In this document: positions 19,046-27,183 of the stretch, piece by piece
Position numbering within the stretch: position 1 is the first letter of the stretch
Layout of the letters: the number at the start of each line of letters is the position of its first letter
DNA from: Verrucomicrobiota bacterium
GTDB taxonomy: Bacteria > Verrucomicrobiota > Verrucomicrobiia > Opitutales > Opitutaceae
Length of the DNA stretch: 64,000 bases
Direction: 5' to 3'
Assembly: GCA_016721945.1 (NCBI GenBank)
Contig: JADKHC010000018.1
Coordinates: 51,403-115,402, forward strand
Made by a program: the position numbers and the translations under genes
The notes under the pieces: generated by a model
The model's database searches: none
The model's input: the letters and a program-made list of their open reading frames with translations, nothing else
Told to the model about the DNA's origin: nothing

Positions 19046-19342
19046 TCACTCCAAGCGGTGCAGCCAATAATCCGGATCCCGGTGCAGGGGCATGACAGCG
19101 ACGATGCGGATCATGTTGGGCGTTTCTTCGTAAAGGATGCCGTAAGGAAAGACGGTCGAGAAGTGTCGTCGAATCGGGGGGCGGATGTAACGATACATTC
19201 CTGGCCAGCGGCACACTTCGGCAATGATGCGTTCCATTTCGTCGTAAAAACGGCCACCCAGCTAAGGATTGATCTCCGCAAAGTCTTCTGCCGCCTTGGC
19301 GTATTCTTCCTCGGCTTCGCGATGAAATCCGTGTGGTTTCAC
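19046..19342 (-). pseudogene. ParE/RelE-family toxin with in-frame stop
   Basis: From a GTG at 19342 the frame reads VKPHGFHREAEEEYAKAAED then FAEINP, a TAG stop (19264-19262, codon 27), and LGGRFYDEMERIIAEVCRWP continuing to DPDYWLHRLE. Joined, this is a full-length RelE/ParE toxin of about 98 codons. ParE-type toxins cleave mRNA at the ribosome or poison gyrase. The TAG sits where family members usually have a Glu (NPELGGRF), a single-base change. The GTG overlaps the antitoxin stop by GTGA, typical coupling. It is probably inactive unless the TAG is suppressed. Confidence 0.85.
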
Positions 19343-19566
19343 CGGCCGACGATTTTGCGGATGCGCGCGCTGACTTCAGGACCGGGGACAAGTGTTTCTT
19401 TGCCACTGTCGAGTTCGGCGGAGCGGCGCAACGCTGTCTCTGCCCAAGCTGCTTCACGTTTGGCATCCAGGCCGCCATGTTTAGCCAGCGTGATGCGGTC
19501 AACCAACTCGGCCACCACATCAATCGGCCACTGACTGGTTTCCTGGACGATCTGATCAACGGTCAT
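19339..19566 (-). CDS. Addiction-module antitoxin (RelE/ParE partner)
   Basis: A 75-residue protein beginning MTVDQIVQETSQWPIDVVAE, typical of the putative addiction module component family that pairs with RelE/ParE toxins. The C-terminal half is acidic and basic and would wrap the toxin. Longer starts upstream (MRM at 19572, or 19707) are open but not family-like. Its stop overlaps the toxin start. With the toxin nonsense-mutated it may be a free-standing immunity or regulatory relic. Confidence 0.8.
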   Translation of the reverse strand: MTVDQIVQETSQWPIDVVAELVDRITLAKHGGLDAKREAAWAETALRRSAELDSGKETLVPGPEVSARIRKIVGR

Positions 19567-19859
19567 GCGCATGGGTGCAATCGTGTCGTTTTTTCCTGCG
19601 GCGGCAAGTCTGGCGTCGTCTTCGCAGGGCCATGGCGTGGGTTTCGCGCAACTGCGTAGCAGAGAGGCCCGTGTGAATCTGCCGTCAGCGGTTTCGTCCC
19701 TTTGCACTTGAAGGCCAATCCTCCGGTATTTTCAAGGGACTGGTCTATTCGATAGCCCGCAAGTATCCCGCTCGATGGGCAAGCGTTTGAGCGGTACACA
19801 GCGTTAGCTGAGGAAGAAGCCGAGCTTGCGGACGAGGCGGCTACGCGTAGCTTGGAGGC
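19567..19859. other. Intergenic region with a short relic frame
   Basis: No complete gene. Just before the DUF433 start a 33-codon plus-strand frame ends GGCATGAG-wise (…LAEEEAELADEAATRSLEA, stop overlapping the DUF433 ATG). It has no start codon and an upstream stop. It may be the tail of a lost third gene of that module, or chance. Confidence 0.35.
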
Positions 19860-20087
19860 ATGAGTCAAATGCAACGAATCACGTTTAACCCGAACCAATG
19901 CGGTGGGCGCCCGTGCATCCGAGGCATGCGCATCCGCGTCAAGGACGTGCTCGACATGCTCGCTGCAGGCGAGACCGAGCAAACCATCCTAAGCGACTTC
20001 CCCGACTTGCAGCCTGAGGACATCCGCGCGTGTTTGGAATACGCCGCCCGGCAGCTCGATCACGCGGTCCTCTCGCTTGCCAAGTGA
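19860..20087 (+). CDS. DUF433 antitoxin (VapB-like partner of DUF5615)
   Basis: A 75-residue protein with the DUF433 signature ITFNPNQCGGRPCIRGMRIR, followed by VLDMLAAGETEQTILSDFPD and LQPEDIRACLEYAA. It is a small winged-helix-like antitoxin that usually precedes a DUF5615 PIN-like ribonuclease. Its TGA overlaps the GTG of exactly such a gene at 20084, which is split by the IS element (see 20084-21982). The antitoxin frame itself is intact. Confidence 0.88.
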   Translation: MSQMQRITFNPNQCGGRPCIRGMRIRVKDVLDMLAAGETEQTILSDFPDLQPEDIRACLEYAARQLDHAVLSLAK

Positions 20088-20097
20088 AGTTTTTAAT

Positions 20098-21661
20098 CCC
20101 ATACCCCGCAGTTGAAGCTGGCGAAGATGTGCGGAAGTTATTGAACAGGTTGAATCATGAGTGAAGTAACAGCGTTGATTGAGCCTCACCCGGCGGGTGA
20201 AGCACCGACCCGATTTCGGTTTGAGTGCACCGGCGGCACCGTCGCCGTGACGACCTCGACGGACCGGCTTACGGCTTACGGCGGTGCGGCCGCCCGGAGC
20301 CACTACCTTGAAAAACTTGGCCTTGCGGACGGATTTGGCGCGGCGTTTCCCTGAACCACGCACGAGCCCTAATGCCACGCCGGTGGCGGATATTTTGCAG
20401 GCCTTCATGTTCAACTGCCTGATGGGCGGCCGCCGCTTCGCCCACACCCGGCGCATTCAGGACGATCAGGCCATCGCCGTGATTCTGGGCATGAAAAAAG
20501 GCCGCGTCTGCGGCGAAGACGCGTTCACCCGGCTCTTCGCAAAAGTCCCGCGTCCGAAGGCCCGCAGCTGGCTCGCGTGGAGTGAACGCGATCTGTACTC
20601 CGCGCTGCCCTCGGCCTTCGTCGCCGACTGGGACTCGACGGTGAACACCCGTTACGGCCATCAAGACGACGTCGCCATCGGCTCAATCCACAAACCCGGC
20701 CGCGGCAGCCACCATCCCCTGCTGTGCGTGGTCGCCGGCACCCGGCTGGCCCTGCACATGGAGTGGCGGCCCGGCAATAGTGTTAGCGCTAGTGACTGGA
20801 TCGTCGCGATGGACCGCGCCTGAGCCACCCTGACGTGCCCTCGCGCCTCAAACTCAACCGGGGCGACATCGGCTTTGCCAGGAGAAAAATCATGGCCTGG
20901 CACGAACAACAAGGCTGCGCCAGACCAAGATATTTGTTTAAACTAAAGCTCACCGCCAACGTCCGCCGCGCCATCGCTAAAGTCGCCTGGCCCGAGTGGG
21001 GCGGCCAGCCCAGCATCGGCCTGGAACAGTACGCCGAGACCCGTGTGCAACTCGAAGGCTGGGAACGCGAACGGCGGATCATCGTCACCCGCCTGCTAAA
21101 ACCAGTAAACCCCACCAAGCAGGACATGTTCTGGGGCGCCGACCAGGAGGAGTTTTGTGCCTATGTGACAGATCTGCTCCCCGAGGAAGCGACGCCCGCA
21201 CAGATCGTGCTGACCTACCGCAAACGAGGCGACGCCGAGAACGTCTTCGACGAGTTGAAAAACCAATGGGGCTTCAGCGGCTTTGCAGCGGCAACGGCGT
21301 GGTCACCGAAACCGCCGCGCGATTGCTGCTGCTCACGTACAACCTGTGGAGCCTGTTCGTACGGGTGCTCAAAGACGAAGGCCATCACCACGAAGCGGTG
21401 ACCAGCCGGGACGAACTGTTGATGATCCCGGCCAAACTGGTGAAAAAGTGGACGCCAGAAAACCCTGAAACTGAGCGTCGGAGACAAATGGGGGGAGGCG
21501 ATAAGCTCTGCTATGCAAAGCCAGAACGCTGGTTTGCCACAACTGCGCCGCAGCTGGACCTGCAACAACGATTCGAACGCTACCTGTGCTGGAATATCCC
21601 AAACAATCCCGACCACTGGCTCCCAAAACCAATCCCTTGATCCTTAACTGCGGGATTTAGG
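20098..21661 (+). mobile_element. IS1380-like insertion sequence, TTAAT target duplication
   Basis: A 1,564-bp element with terminal inverted repeats CCCATACCCCGCAGTTGAAG (left) and CCTAAATCCCGCAGTTAAGG (right, read inward). It is flanked by perfect 5-bp direct repeats TTAAT (20093-20097 and 21662-21666). It carries one decayed transposase gene. It is inserted at codon 4-5 of a DUF5615 toxin. Its ends share the CC...CCGCAGTT core with the 176-bp MITEs in this window. Confidence 0.9.
20157..21640 (+). pseudogene. IS1380-family transposase, several frameshifts
   Basis: The protein can be read only by changing frame at least three times. The N-terminus (MSEVTALIEPHPAGEAPTRF) is in one frame. 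The core with RTSPNATPVADILQAF, the first catalytic Asp in FVADWDSTVN, and IGSIHKPGRGSHHPLL is in a second. RGDIGFARRKIMAWHEQQG to YRKRGDAENVFDELKNQWGF (the Y-R-E-K signature of IS4/IS1380 DDE transposases) is back in the first frame. The C-terminus (TAARLLLLTYNLWSLFVRVL) is in a third. Little sequence seems lost at the junctions (near 20300, 20818 and 21290), so decay is by small indels. The element is very likely non-autonomous. Confidence 0.88.
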
Positions 21662-21992
21662 TTAATCGACGCCCAATTATCCCACAAGCTGGCGGCCTGG
21701 TTGATTGCACATGGCCACGAGGCGCAGGCGGTGCGCGAGGTGGGTTTGCACGACGCCGATGATAGCGCGATCTGGAGACACTCCGTGCAAACCGGTGCGG
21801 CCATTTTGACCAAGGACGAGGATTTTGCCGCCCGTTCCGCTCAGGCAGCGAATGCGCCCGTCATCGTGTGGCTACGCGTGGGCAATTGTTCGAACGAGGT
21901 TTTGCGCGCGTGGCTGGAGCCGCGTTTGCCTGGCATCGTGCAACTGGTGACGCAGGGCAGCCGCTTGATTGAAGTGATCTAAAAACGCCTCG

Positions 21993-23444
21993 TTACAGCG
22001 GCAAGTTGATACCGGCGAGCGAGGCGGCGATGGCGTCCATGATGGGTGCGGGTGCGACACCGAGCCAGACGATACCGACAAGCAGCAAAACACACAGGAT
22101 CTTCGCCGACCAATCGAGGTGAAGCGGTTCGGGGGCGGGGGCATCGGCGCCTTTTTCTCCAAAGACGGCTTTGCGGACGACCTGGAGGTAGTAATAAATC
22201 GCAATCGCAGAGTTGATCACGGTGATGATCACGAGCGCGAGCTGGCCCTTGGCGAGTGCGGCGGAAAGAAGGCCGAACTTACCGATAAAGCCAACAAACG
22301 GCGGGATGCCCGCGAGGCCGAAGACGGCGACGACGAGCGTGAGCGCGAGCAAGGGCGAGCGTCGGTGCAGACCGGCGAGTTCGTCGATTTCGACGTTGGT
22401 GCCGTCCTTGGAAACTTTGCAGATCACGACGAAGCAGGCCGTGACCATGAGCATGTATCCGACAATGTAGTACAGCGCAGCGGTGTAGCCAGCGGTGTTC
22501 ATGGCGGTGAAACCGACGACGGCATAACCGGCGTGCGCGATGCCGGAGAAGCCGAGCAGGCGCTTAAAATCTTTTTGGACGAGCGCGATCAGGTTGCCAT
22601 AGCACATCGAGAGGATGGCGAGGCCGCTGAGCAGTGTGGCGATGGCGTGATTTTCCGGCGTGGCGAGCGAAACGAGGCGGACGAGCACGGCGACGGCGCC
22701 GACTTTGGGCAGCGTGGCGATGAAGCCGGCGGTTTCGTTGGAAGCGCCTTGGTAGACGTCGGGGGTCCAGAAGTGGAAGGGGAAGATCGCGAGTTTGTAG
22801 TAGAAACCGGCGAACGCCATCGTGAGGGCGACAATCGCGAGCGGCGTGGTAGCGATCGGTGCGAGTTTCACGAACATCTCCGGCAGGTGAGTCGAACCGG
22901 TGAGACCGAACAAGTAGCTAAAGCCAAAGAACATGATGCCGTTGGCGGCGACGCCGAACATGACGTACTTGATGGCGGACTCCATCTGCACGCGCTGGCC
23001 TTCGCGTTCGCGACGCATGGCGACCATCAGGTAGAGCGGGAACGAGGAAAGTTCGAGGGCGATGATGAGCGAGAGGACTTCGACGCTGCTGACGAGCATC
23101 GTTAGACCGAGCACGCTGAGCGTGAGGAAGAGATAGTACTCGGCTTTAGTTTCCTTGCGGATATCGGGCAGGTTGCCGCTGAGCAGGAGGACGAAAAGAT
23201 AACCAGCGCTGATGACGATTTTGAGCCATTGCGAGAAGGCATCGATGCGATAGGCACCATCGAAGAGGACGGTGCTCTGCGGAAGCGCTACGATGCTGGC
23301 GCCGAGCGCGACGAGGGCGACGAAGATTGCGCCGGCGCGGGCGGCTTTGCCTTGGGACTCGCCGAGCATGACGACGAAGATGCCGAGGGCTCCGGCAAGG
23401 AGCACCAGCTCAGGAAAGAAGGCTATGGCGGAGAAGGGAGTCAT
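21993..23444 (-). CDS. nuoN: NADH-quinone oxidoreductase subunit N-type
   Basis: A 483-residue antiporter-like membrane subunit of complex I, with about 14 hydrophobic helices. The proton-channel signatures are PFHFWTPDVYQGASNETAGF and the Lys-bearing KVGAVAVLVRL. It is the last gene of the nuo operon. The protein pumps protons when quinone is reduced. Upstream, a 122-bp gap with a palindromic repeat separates it from nuoM, unlike the tight spacing elsewhere in the operon. Its 3' end converges on the DUF5615 fragment. Length is normal for the family. Confidence 0.95.
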   Translation of the reverse strand: MTPFSAIAFFPELVLLAGALGIFVVMLGESQGKAARAGAIFVALVALGASIVALPQSTVLFDGAYRIDAFSQWLKIVISAGYLFVLLLSGNLPDIRKETKAEYYLFLTLSVLGLTMLVSSVEVLSLIIALELSSFPLYLMVAMRREREGQRVQMESAIKYVMFGVAANGIMFFGFSYLFGLTGSTHLPEMFVKLAPIATTPLAIVALTMAFAGFYYKLAIFPFHFWTPDVYQGASNETAGFIATLPKVGAVAVLVRLVSLATPENHAIATLLSGLAILSMCYGNLIALVQKDFKRLLGFSGIAHAGYAVVGFTAMNTAGYTAALYYIVGYMLMVTACFVVICKVSKDGTNVEIDELAGLHRRSPLLALTLVVAVFGLAGIPPFVGFIGKFGLLSAALAKGQLALVIITVINSAIAIYYYLQVVRKAVFGEKGADAPAPEPLHLDWSAKILCVLLLVGIVWLGVAPAPIMDAIAASLAGINLPL

Positions 23445-23453
23445 TGGATGAGG

Positions 23454-23566
23454 CAGAGAGGCCAGCGGCCAGAAGCCGGAGGCCAGATGTCGGAAGTCGG
23501 AAATTGGGGAGAGACGGTTGTTGGTTTATTTCTGGTTTCTGGGATCTGGCTTCTGGCCGCTGGTTT
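23454..23566. repeat. GGCCAGAAG-type palindromic element between nuoM and nuoN
   Basis: CCAGCGGCCAGAAGCC near 23461 faces its complement GGCTTCTGGCCGCTGG near 23549, enclosing roughly 70 nt and able to form a long hairpin in the nuo transcript. Similar arms lie at 13200-13228 and, more weakly, 3829-3870. No gene or T-run terminator is seen. Confidence 0.6.
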
Positions 23567-25045
23567 TTACCGGCCGACTTGTTGGAGGAGGTGGACGACG
23601 GATTCGTGCATGATGTTCACGAAGGGTTGCGGGTTCAGGCCGATCCACAAAACGAATACGAGCAACGGTGTGAGCGTGATGATCTCGCGGAAATTGAGGT
23701 CAGCTGTGCCGGAGTGGTCGGGGTTGTCGGTACCACCGTAAACGAGGCGCTGGAGCATCCGGAGATTATAGGCAGCCGCAGCGACGACGCCGGGGACGGC
23801 GCAGAGCACGATGAGCGTGGAAACTTTGAAGCCGCCAGCGAGGACGAGGAATTCACCGATGAAGCTGTTCGTGCCGGGAAAGCCGAGCGACGAGAGACAA
23901 AAGACGCCGAGGAACGTGGCGAGGATCGGCATGGTTTTGCCGATGCCTGCGGCTTTCGCGAGGTCGCGGGTGTGCAGGCGTTCGTAGATGATGCCGACAC
24001 AGATGAACAACGCGCCAGTGGTGACACCGTGGTTGATCATGACGAGCGTGGCGCCTTCGATGCCGTTTGTATTCAGTGCGAAGATACCGAGCGTGCAGAA
24101 GCCCATATGGCCAACAGAGGAGTAGGCCACGAGTTTCTTCATGTCGCTTTGCGCGAGAGCGGCGAGGCCGCCGTAAACGATACCAGCGACGGAGAGCCAC
24201 ATGAGCGCGGGCGCGAAATGCACCGCAGCCCAAGGCGTGATCGGCAGCGCGAAACGCAGGAAACCGTACGTTCCCATCTTGAGCAGCACGGAAGCGAGGA
24301 TAACCGAACCAGCCGTTGGAGCCTCGACGTGGGCAGCGGGCAACCACGTGTGGAACGGAAACATTGGCACCTTGATCGCGAATGAAATGAAGAACGCGGC
24401 GAACACCCAGGTCTGAAAGCCGTGCGAGAAGGGCTGGCCCATCGTCTCAGGCAGGTTGAAACCGCCGGTTTGCAGGCGCAGTGCGATGATGGCGACGAGC
24501 AGGAAAACGGAGCCCGACATCGTATAGATGAAGAACTTGATCGAGGCGTAGATTTTGCGCGGACCGCCCCAGACGCCGATCATCAGCGCCATCGGAATGA
24601 GCATCGATTCCCAGAAAACGAAGAAGAGAACGGTATCGAGCGCGCTGAACACGCCGACCATGGCGGACTCCATGACGAGCAGTGCGATCATGAACTCTTT
24701 CACGCGAACCTTGATGTAGGTCCAAGAAGCAAGGACGCAGAGCGGCGTGATGAGCGTGGTGAGGAGGATGAGCAGCAGGCTGATGCCATCGACGCCGAGC
24801 GTGTAGTTGATTTTCAACCACGGAATCCAGGCGTGACTTTCGCCGAACTGAAAAGCGGCGGTGCTGGCATCGAAGCCGAGGTAGAGGTTGACCGAGAAGA
24901 TCGCGGCAGCGGTGGTGAGCCCGAGCGTCCACCAGCGGATGAGTTTTTCGTCAGGCAGTAACGCGGCGATCGCGGCGGCGAGCAGCGGAGCGAAGATGAG
25001 GATGCTGAGAAAGGGCAGGCCCTCGATGGTATCGATTGTTGGCAT
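23567..25045 (-). CDS. nuoM: NADH-quinone oxidoreductase subunit M
   Basis: A 492-residue antiporter-like subunit with the NuoM signatures FISFAIKVPMFPFHTWLPAA then HVEAPTAGSVILA, and the helix-break segment SVGHMGFCTLGIF. The Glu in WESMLIPMALMIG corresponds to the essential transmembrane acid. It transfers protons across the inner membrane as part of the complex I membrane arm. It lies 12 nt after the preceding NuoL-like gene. Confidence 0.96.
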   Translation of the reverse strand: MPTIDTIEGLPFLSILIFAPLLAAAIAALLPDEKLIRWWTLGLTTAAAIFSVNLYLGFDASTAAFQFGESHAWIPWLKINYTLGVDGISLLLILLTTLITPLCVLASWTYIKVRVKEFMIALLVMESAMVGVFSALDTVLFFVFWESMLIPMALMIGVWGGPRKIYASIKFFIYTMSGSVFLLVAIIALRLQTGGFNLPETMGQPFSHGFQTWVFAAFFISFAIKVPMFPFHTWLPAAHVEAPTAGSVILASVLLKMGTYGFLRFALPITPWAAVHFAPALMWLSVAGIVYGGLAALAQSDMKKLVAYSSVGHMGFCTLGIFALNTNGIEGATLVMINHGVTTGALFICVGIIYERLHTRDLAKAAGIGKTMPILATFLGVFCLSSLGFPGTNSFIGEFLVLAGGFKVSTLIVLCAVPGVVAAAAYNLRMLQRLVYGGTDNPDHSGTADLNFREIITLTPLLVFVLWIGLNPQPFVNIMHESVVHLLQQVGR

Positions 25046-25057
25046 AACGCGGGACCG

Positions 25058-26860
25058 TTAAAAAATAAAGATGAACGCGAGGAGGAGCAGCGCGGCCAGG
25101 CCGAACGCGGCCGTGAGGTTTTCCTGGATCGCACCGCGTTGGGTGTTGCGCAGGCGTGCGCCGAAATTGCGGAAGCCGGTGGCAAAACCGTCGACGATGC
25201 CGTCGATCACCGCGCTGTCGAAAATGCCGACGAGGCGCGACGTGCGCATGAGCGGGATGAGACCGCCGGCGTTGTAGATTTCACCAACGAAAGTATCTAT
25301 CGTCTGGATCGGTTTTTTGGCGAGCCAGAGGAAAGCCGGGCCGCCTTTGCGCCAGAGGATGTCGAGATCGAGGGAGATCTTGGCCTCGGGCGTGAGCTTT
25401 TTCAGCATCAGGAAGAAGCCGAGCGCGGTGAAGAGGAGAATCTGCAATGTCTCCATCACGTGGTTCGTGTTGTACGGCTGATAGACGACGTCCTGAAGCG
25501 GCAGTTTGGTGTAGAGGTACGGCGTGTAGCTGCCGATAAAGATACAGAGGAAAGCGGCGACGCTCATGGCCACCGTCATGTTCCAGACGGGGTCTTTAGC
25601 CTTCTCCCAGGTCGCGGGCTTGCAGTTGTTTTTACCGAAGAAAATGAAGTACGGAACCTTCAGGCCGGTGTGAAGGAATGTACCGGCGGAGGCGAGCATG
25701 AGGAGGAAACCAACCCAAAGCATGTGGCTGTCAAAACCGGCCTGCACGATCATCGACTTCGAAACGAAACCACTGAAAAGCGGGAAAGCCGAGATGGAGA
25801 GACCGCCGATCAGCGTCAGGATGAACGTGACGGGCATCTTTTTGTAGAGGCCGCCTAGTTCGGTGAATTTGCTTTCACCGGTCTGGTGGAGGACGGTGCC
25901 GCAGCCCATGAAGAGCAGGCCCTTGTAGAGAATGTGGGCGAAGGCGTGGGCGCAAACACCGTTGAAGGCGAGGCGTCCGAAGTCGGTGTTAAGATTGGCG
26001 AGGCCGACACCGGCGACCATGTAGCCGACCTGAGAAATAACGTGGTAGGCGAGGAGGCGACGGCTGTCGTTTTCCAACACCGCGTAAACGACACCGTAGA
26101 GCGCCATGATGACGCCGAGCGGAATCAGAATTTGGAAACCCGGGACACCGCGCAGAAGGGCATAAACGGCGGTCTTCGTGGTGAAGGCGCACATGAACAC
26201 CGAACCATTGAAAGTAGCTTCACCGTAAGCGTCGGGCAGCCAAGCGTGCAGCGGCGGAACTGCGGCGTTGAGCAGGAAGCCGATCGTGATCAGCCAAGTG
26301 CCAGCGGTGGGGTTGGCGACGTCGAGCGGATTGAAAGCGAAGCTGCCGGTTGCGCGGTAGGTCAGCATGATGCCCGCGAGCAGGGCGACGCCACCGGCCA
26401 TGTGAACGAGCAGGTAACGGTAGCCAGCGGCGCCGGAGCGTTCGCTTTTGCGGAACCAGATAAGGAACGTCGAGGCGATGGCCATTAGTTCCCAGAACAG
26501 GAAGAGCGTGACGAAATCACCGGCGTAAAGAGCGCCGATCGAACCAGCGACATAGGTCCAAGCGGCGATGTGCTCGGCAGCACGTTTTACGTGCAGACCG
26601 TAGAGTGTGCCGATGATCGCCATCAGGCCCATGATGTAACCGAAAACCTGGCTGAGGCGGTCAACGCGGCCGAAGGTCAGAGCAAAGTCCTTGGTGAAAT
26701 GAATTTCGCCGAAGGTGCCCGAGTTCATCGTGACGATGCGGGCGAAAGCCAGAATCGGGATGAGCAGCAGCCAGGCTTTGCGGGCGGCTTGCGGGACAAG
26801 CGGAAGAAGAACGGCGCCGATCAAAAAGATCAGCGAAGGGTGGATCCAGAGATCACTCAT
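25058..26860 (-). CDS. NuoL/MrpD-like antiporter subunit with long C-terminal arm
   Basis: A 600-residue membrane protein of the proton-translocating antiporter family (AAVPPLHAWLPDAYGEATFN; HAFAHILYKGLLFMGCGTV). Databases often call this type Na+/H+ antiporter subunit D. About 100 extra C-terminal residues, DGIVDGFATGFRNFGARLRN then a final helix, resemble the end of NuoL, whose lateral helix braces the membrane arm. It sits where nuoL would be, before nuoM, so it probably serves as the distal pump subunit. Its start overlaps the small preceding gene. The choice between NuoL and MrpD naming is open. Confidence 0.88.
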   Translation of the reverse strand: MSDLWIHPSLIFLIGAVLLPLVPQAARKAWLLLIPILAFARIVTMNSGTFGEIHFTKDFALTFGRVDRLSQVFGYIMGLMAIIGTLYGLHVKRAAEHIAAWTYVAGSIGALYAGDFVTLFLFWELMAIASTFLIWFRKSERSGAAGYRYLLVHMAGGVALLAGIMLTYRATGSFAFNPLDVANPTAGTWLITIGFLLNAAVPPLHAWLPDAYGEATFNGSVFMCAFTTKTAVYALLRGVPGFQILIPLGVIMALYGVVYAVLENDSRRLLAYHVISQVGYMVAGVGLANLNTDFGRLAFNGVCAHAFAHILYKGLLFMGCGTVLHQTGESKFTELGGLYKKMPVTFILTLIGGLSISAFPLFSGFVSKSMIVQAGFDSHMLWVGFLLMLASAGTFLHTGLKVPYFIFFGKNNCKPATWEKAKDPVWNMTVAMSVAAFLCIFIGSYTPYLYTKLPLQDVVYQPYNTNHVMETLQILLFTALGFFLMLKKLTPEAKISLDLDILWRKGGPAFLWLAKKPIQTIDTFVGEIYNAGGLIPLMRTSRLVGIFDSAVIDGIVDGFATGFRNFGARLRNTQRGAIQENLTAAFGLAALLLLAFIFIF

Positions 26861-27183
26861 TGTAGAAATCCTCCCGAGCCATAATTTCCGTGCGGCCGAC
26901 TTTCAGGTGTCCATACCATTTGGAGATATAAACGATGAGAGCGCAGGCGATGAAACCGAAGACCGACCAGAAAACCGGCATGGTTTCGGCGATATGATAA
27001 AGGTGTGCCCAGAAACCGTACGGCTTCGGCGTGTTCGCCCGTGGCTTCGGCGGCTTCGTGGCCGTGCGAAAGAACGACGCGCGCAATGTCGGCGGCGACG
27101 AGGAGCGCAAGCAGGCCGATGCTGACCTTGATCACAAGGCCAAGCCGGTCGCGCAGGAAATCGATGAAACGTACGAGGGACAT
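26853..27183 (-). pseudogene. Small two-helix nuo-operon membrane protein, frameshifted
   Basis: Frame A starts at 27183 with MSLVRFIDFLRDRLGLVIKV and a membrane helix, reaching GEHAE. Frame B carries a second part, YGFWAHLYHIAETMPVFWSV, a helix, then SKWYGHLKVGRTEIMAREDF and YNE at the end. Joined, they give a roughly 109-residue protein like the small unnamed genes lying between two antiporter-type genes in other complex I-like clusters. The join needs loss of one base near 27022-27026 (GCCGTACGG). This is either a real mutation, an assembly error, or recoding. It overlaps the genes on both sides, so it belongs to the operon. Confidence 0.75.

Larger units (their letters stand above)
20084..21982 (+). 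pseudogene. DUF5615 PIN-like toxin gene interrupted by an IS
   Basis: The start GTG AAG TTT TTA AT (20084-20097) encodes MKFL. After the IS, from 21667, the frame resumes with DAQLSHKLAAWLIAHGHEAQ and continues to a normal end RLIEVI. Removing the IS with one TTAAT restores MKFLIDAQLSHKLAAW, a DUF5615 protein of about 110 residues. It has the PIN-like acidic residues of VGLHDADDSAIW and AAILTKDEDFAARS. Toxins of this type are predicted RNases. The 3' piece could be restarted at a TTG at 21701, but it would lack the first catalytic Asp. Confidence 0.88.
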
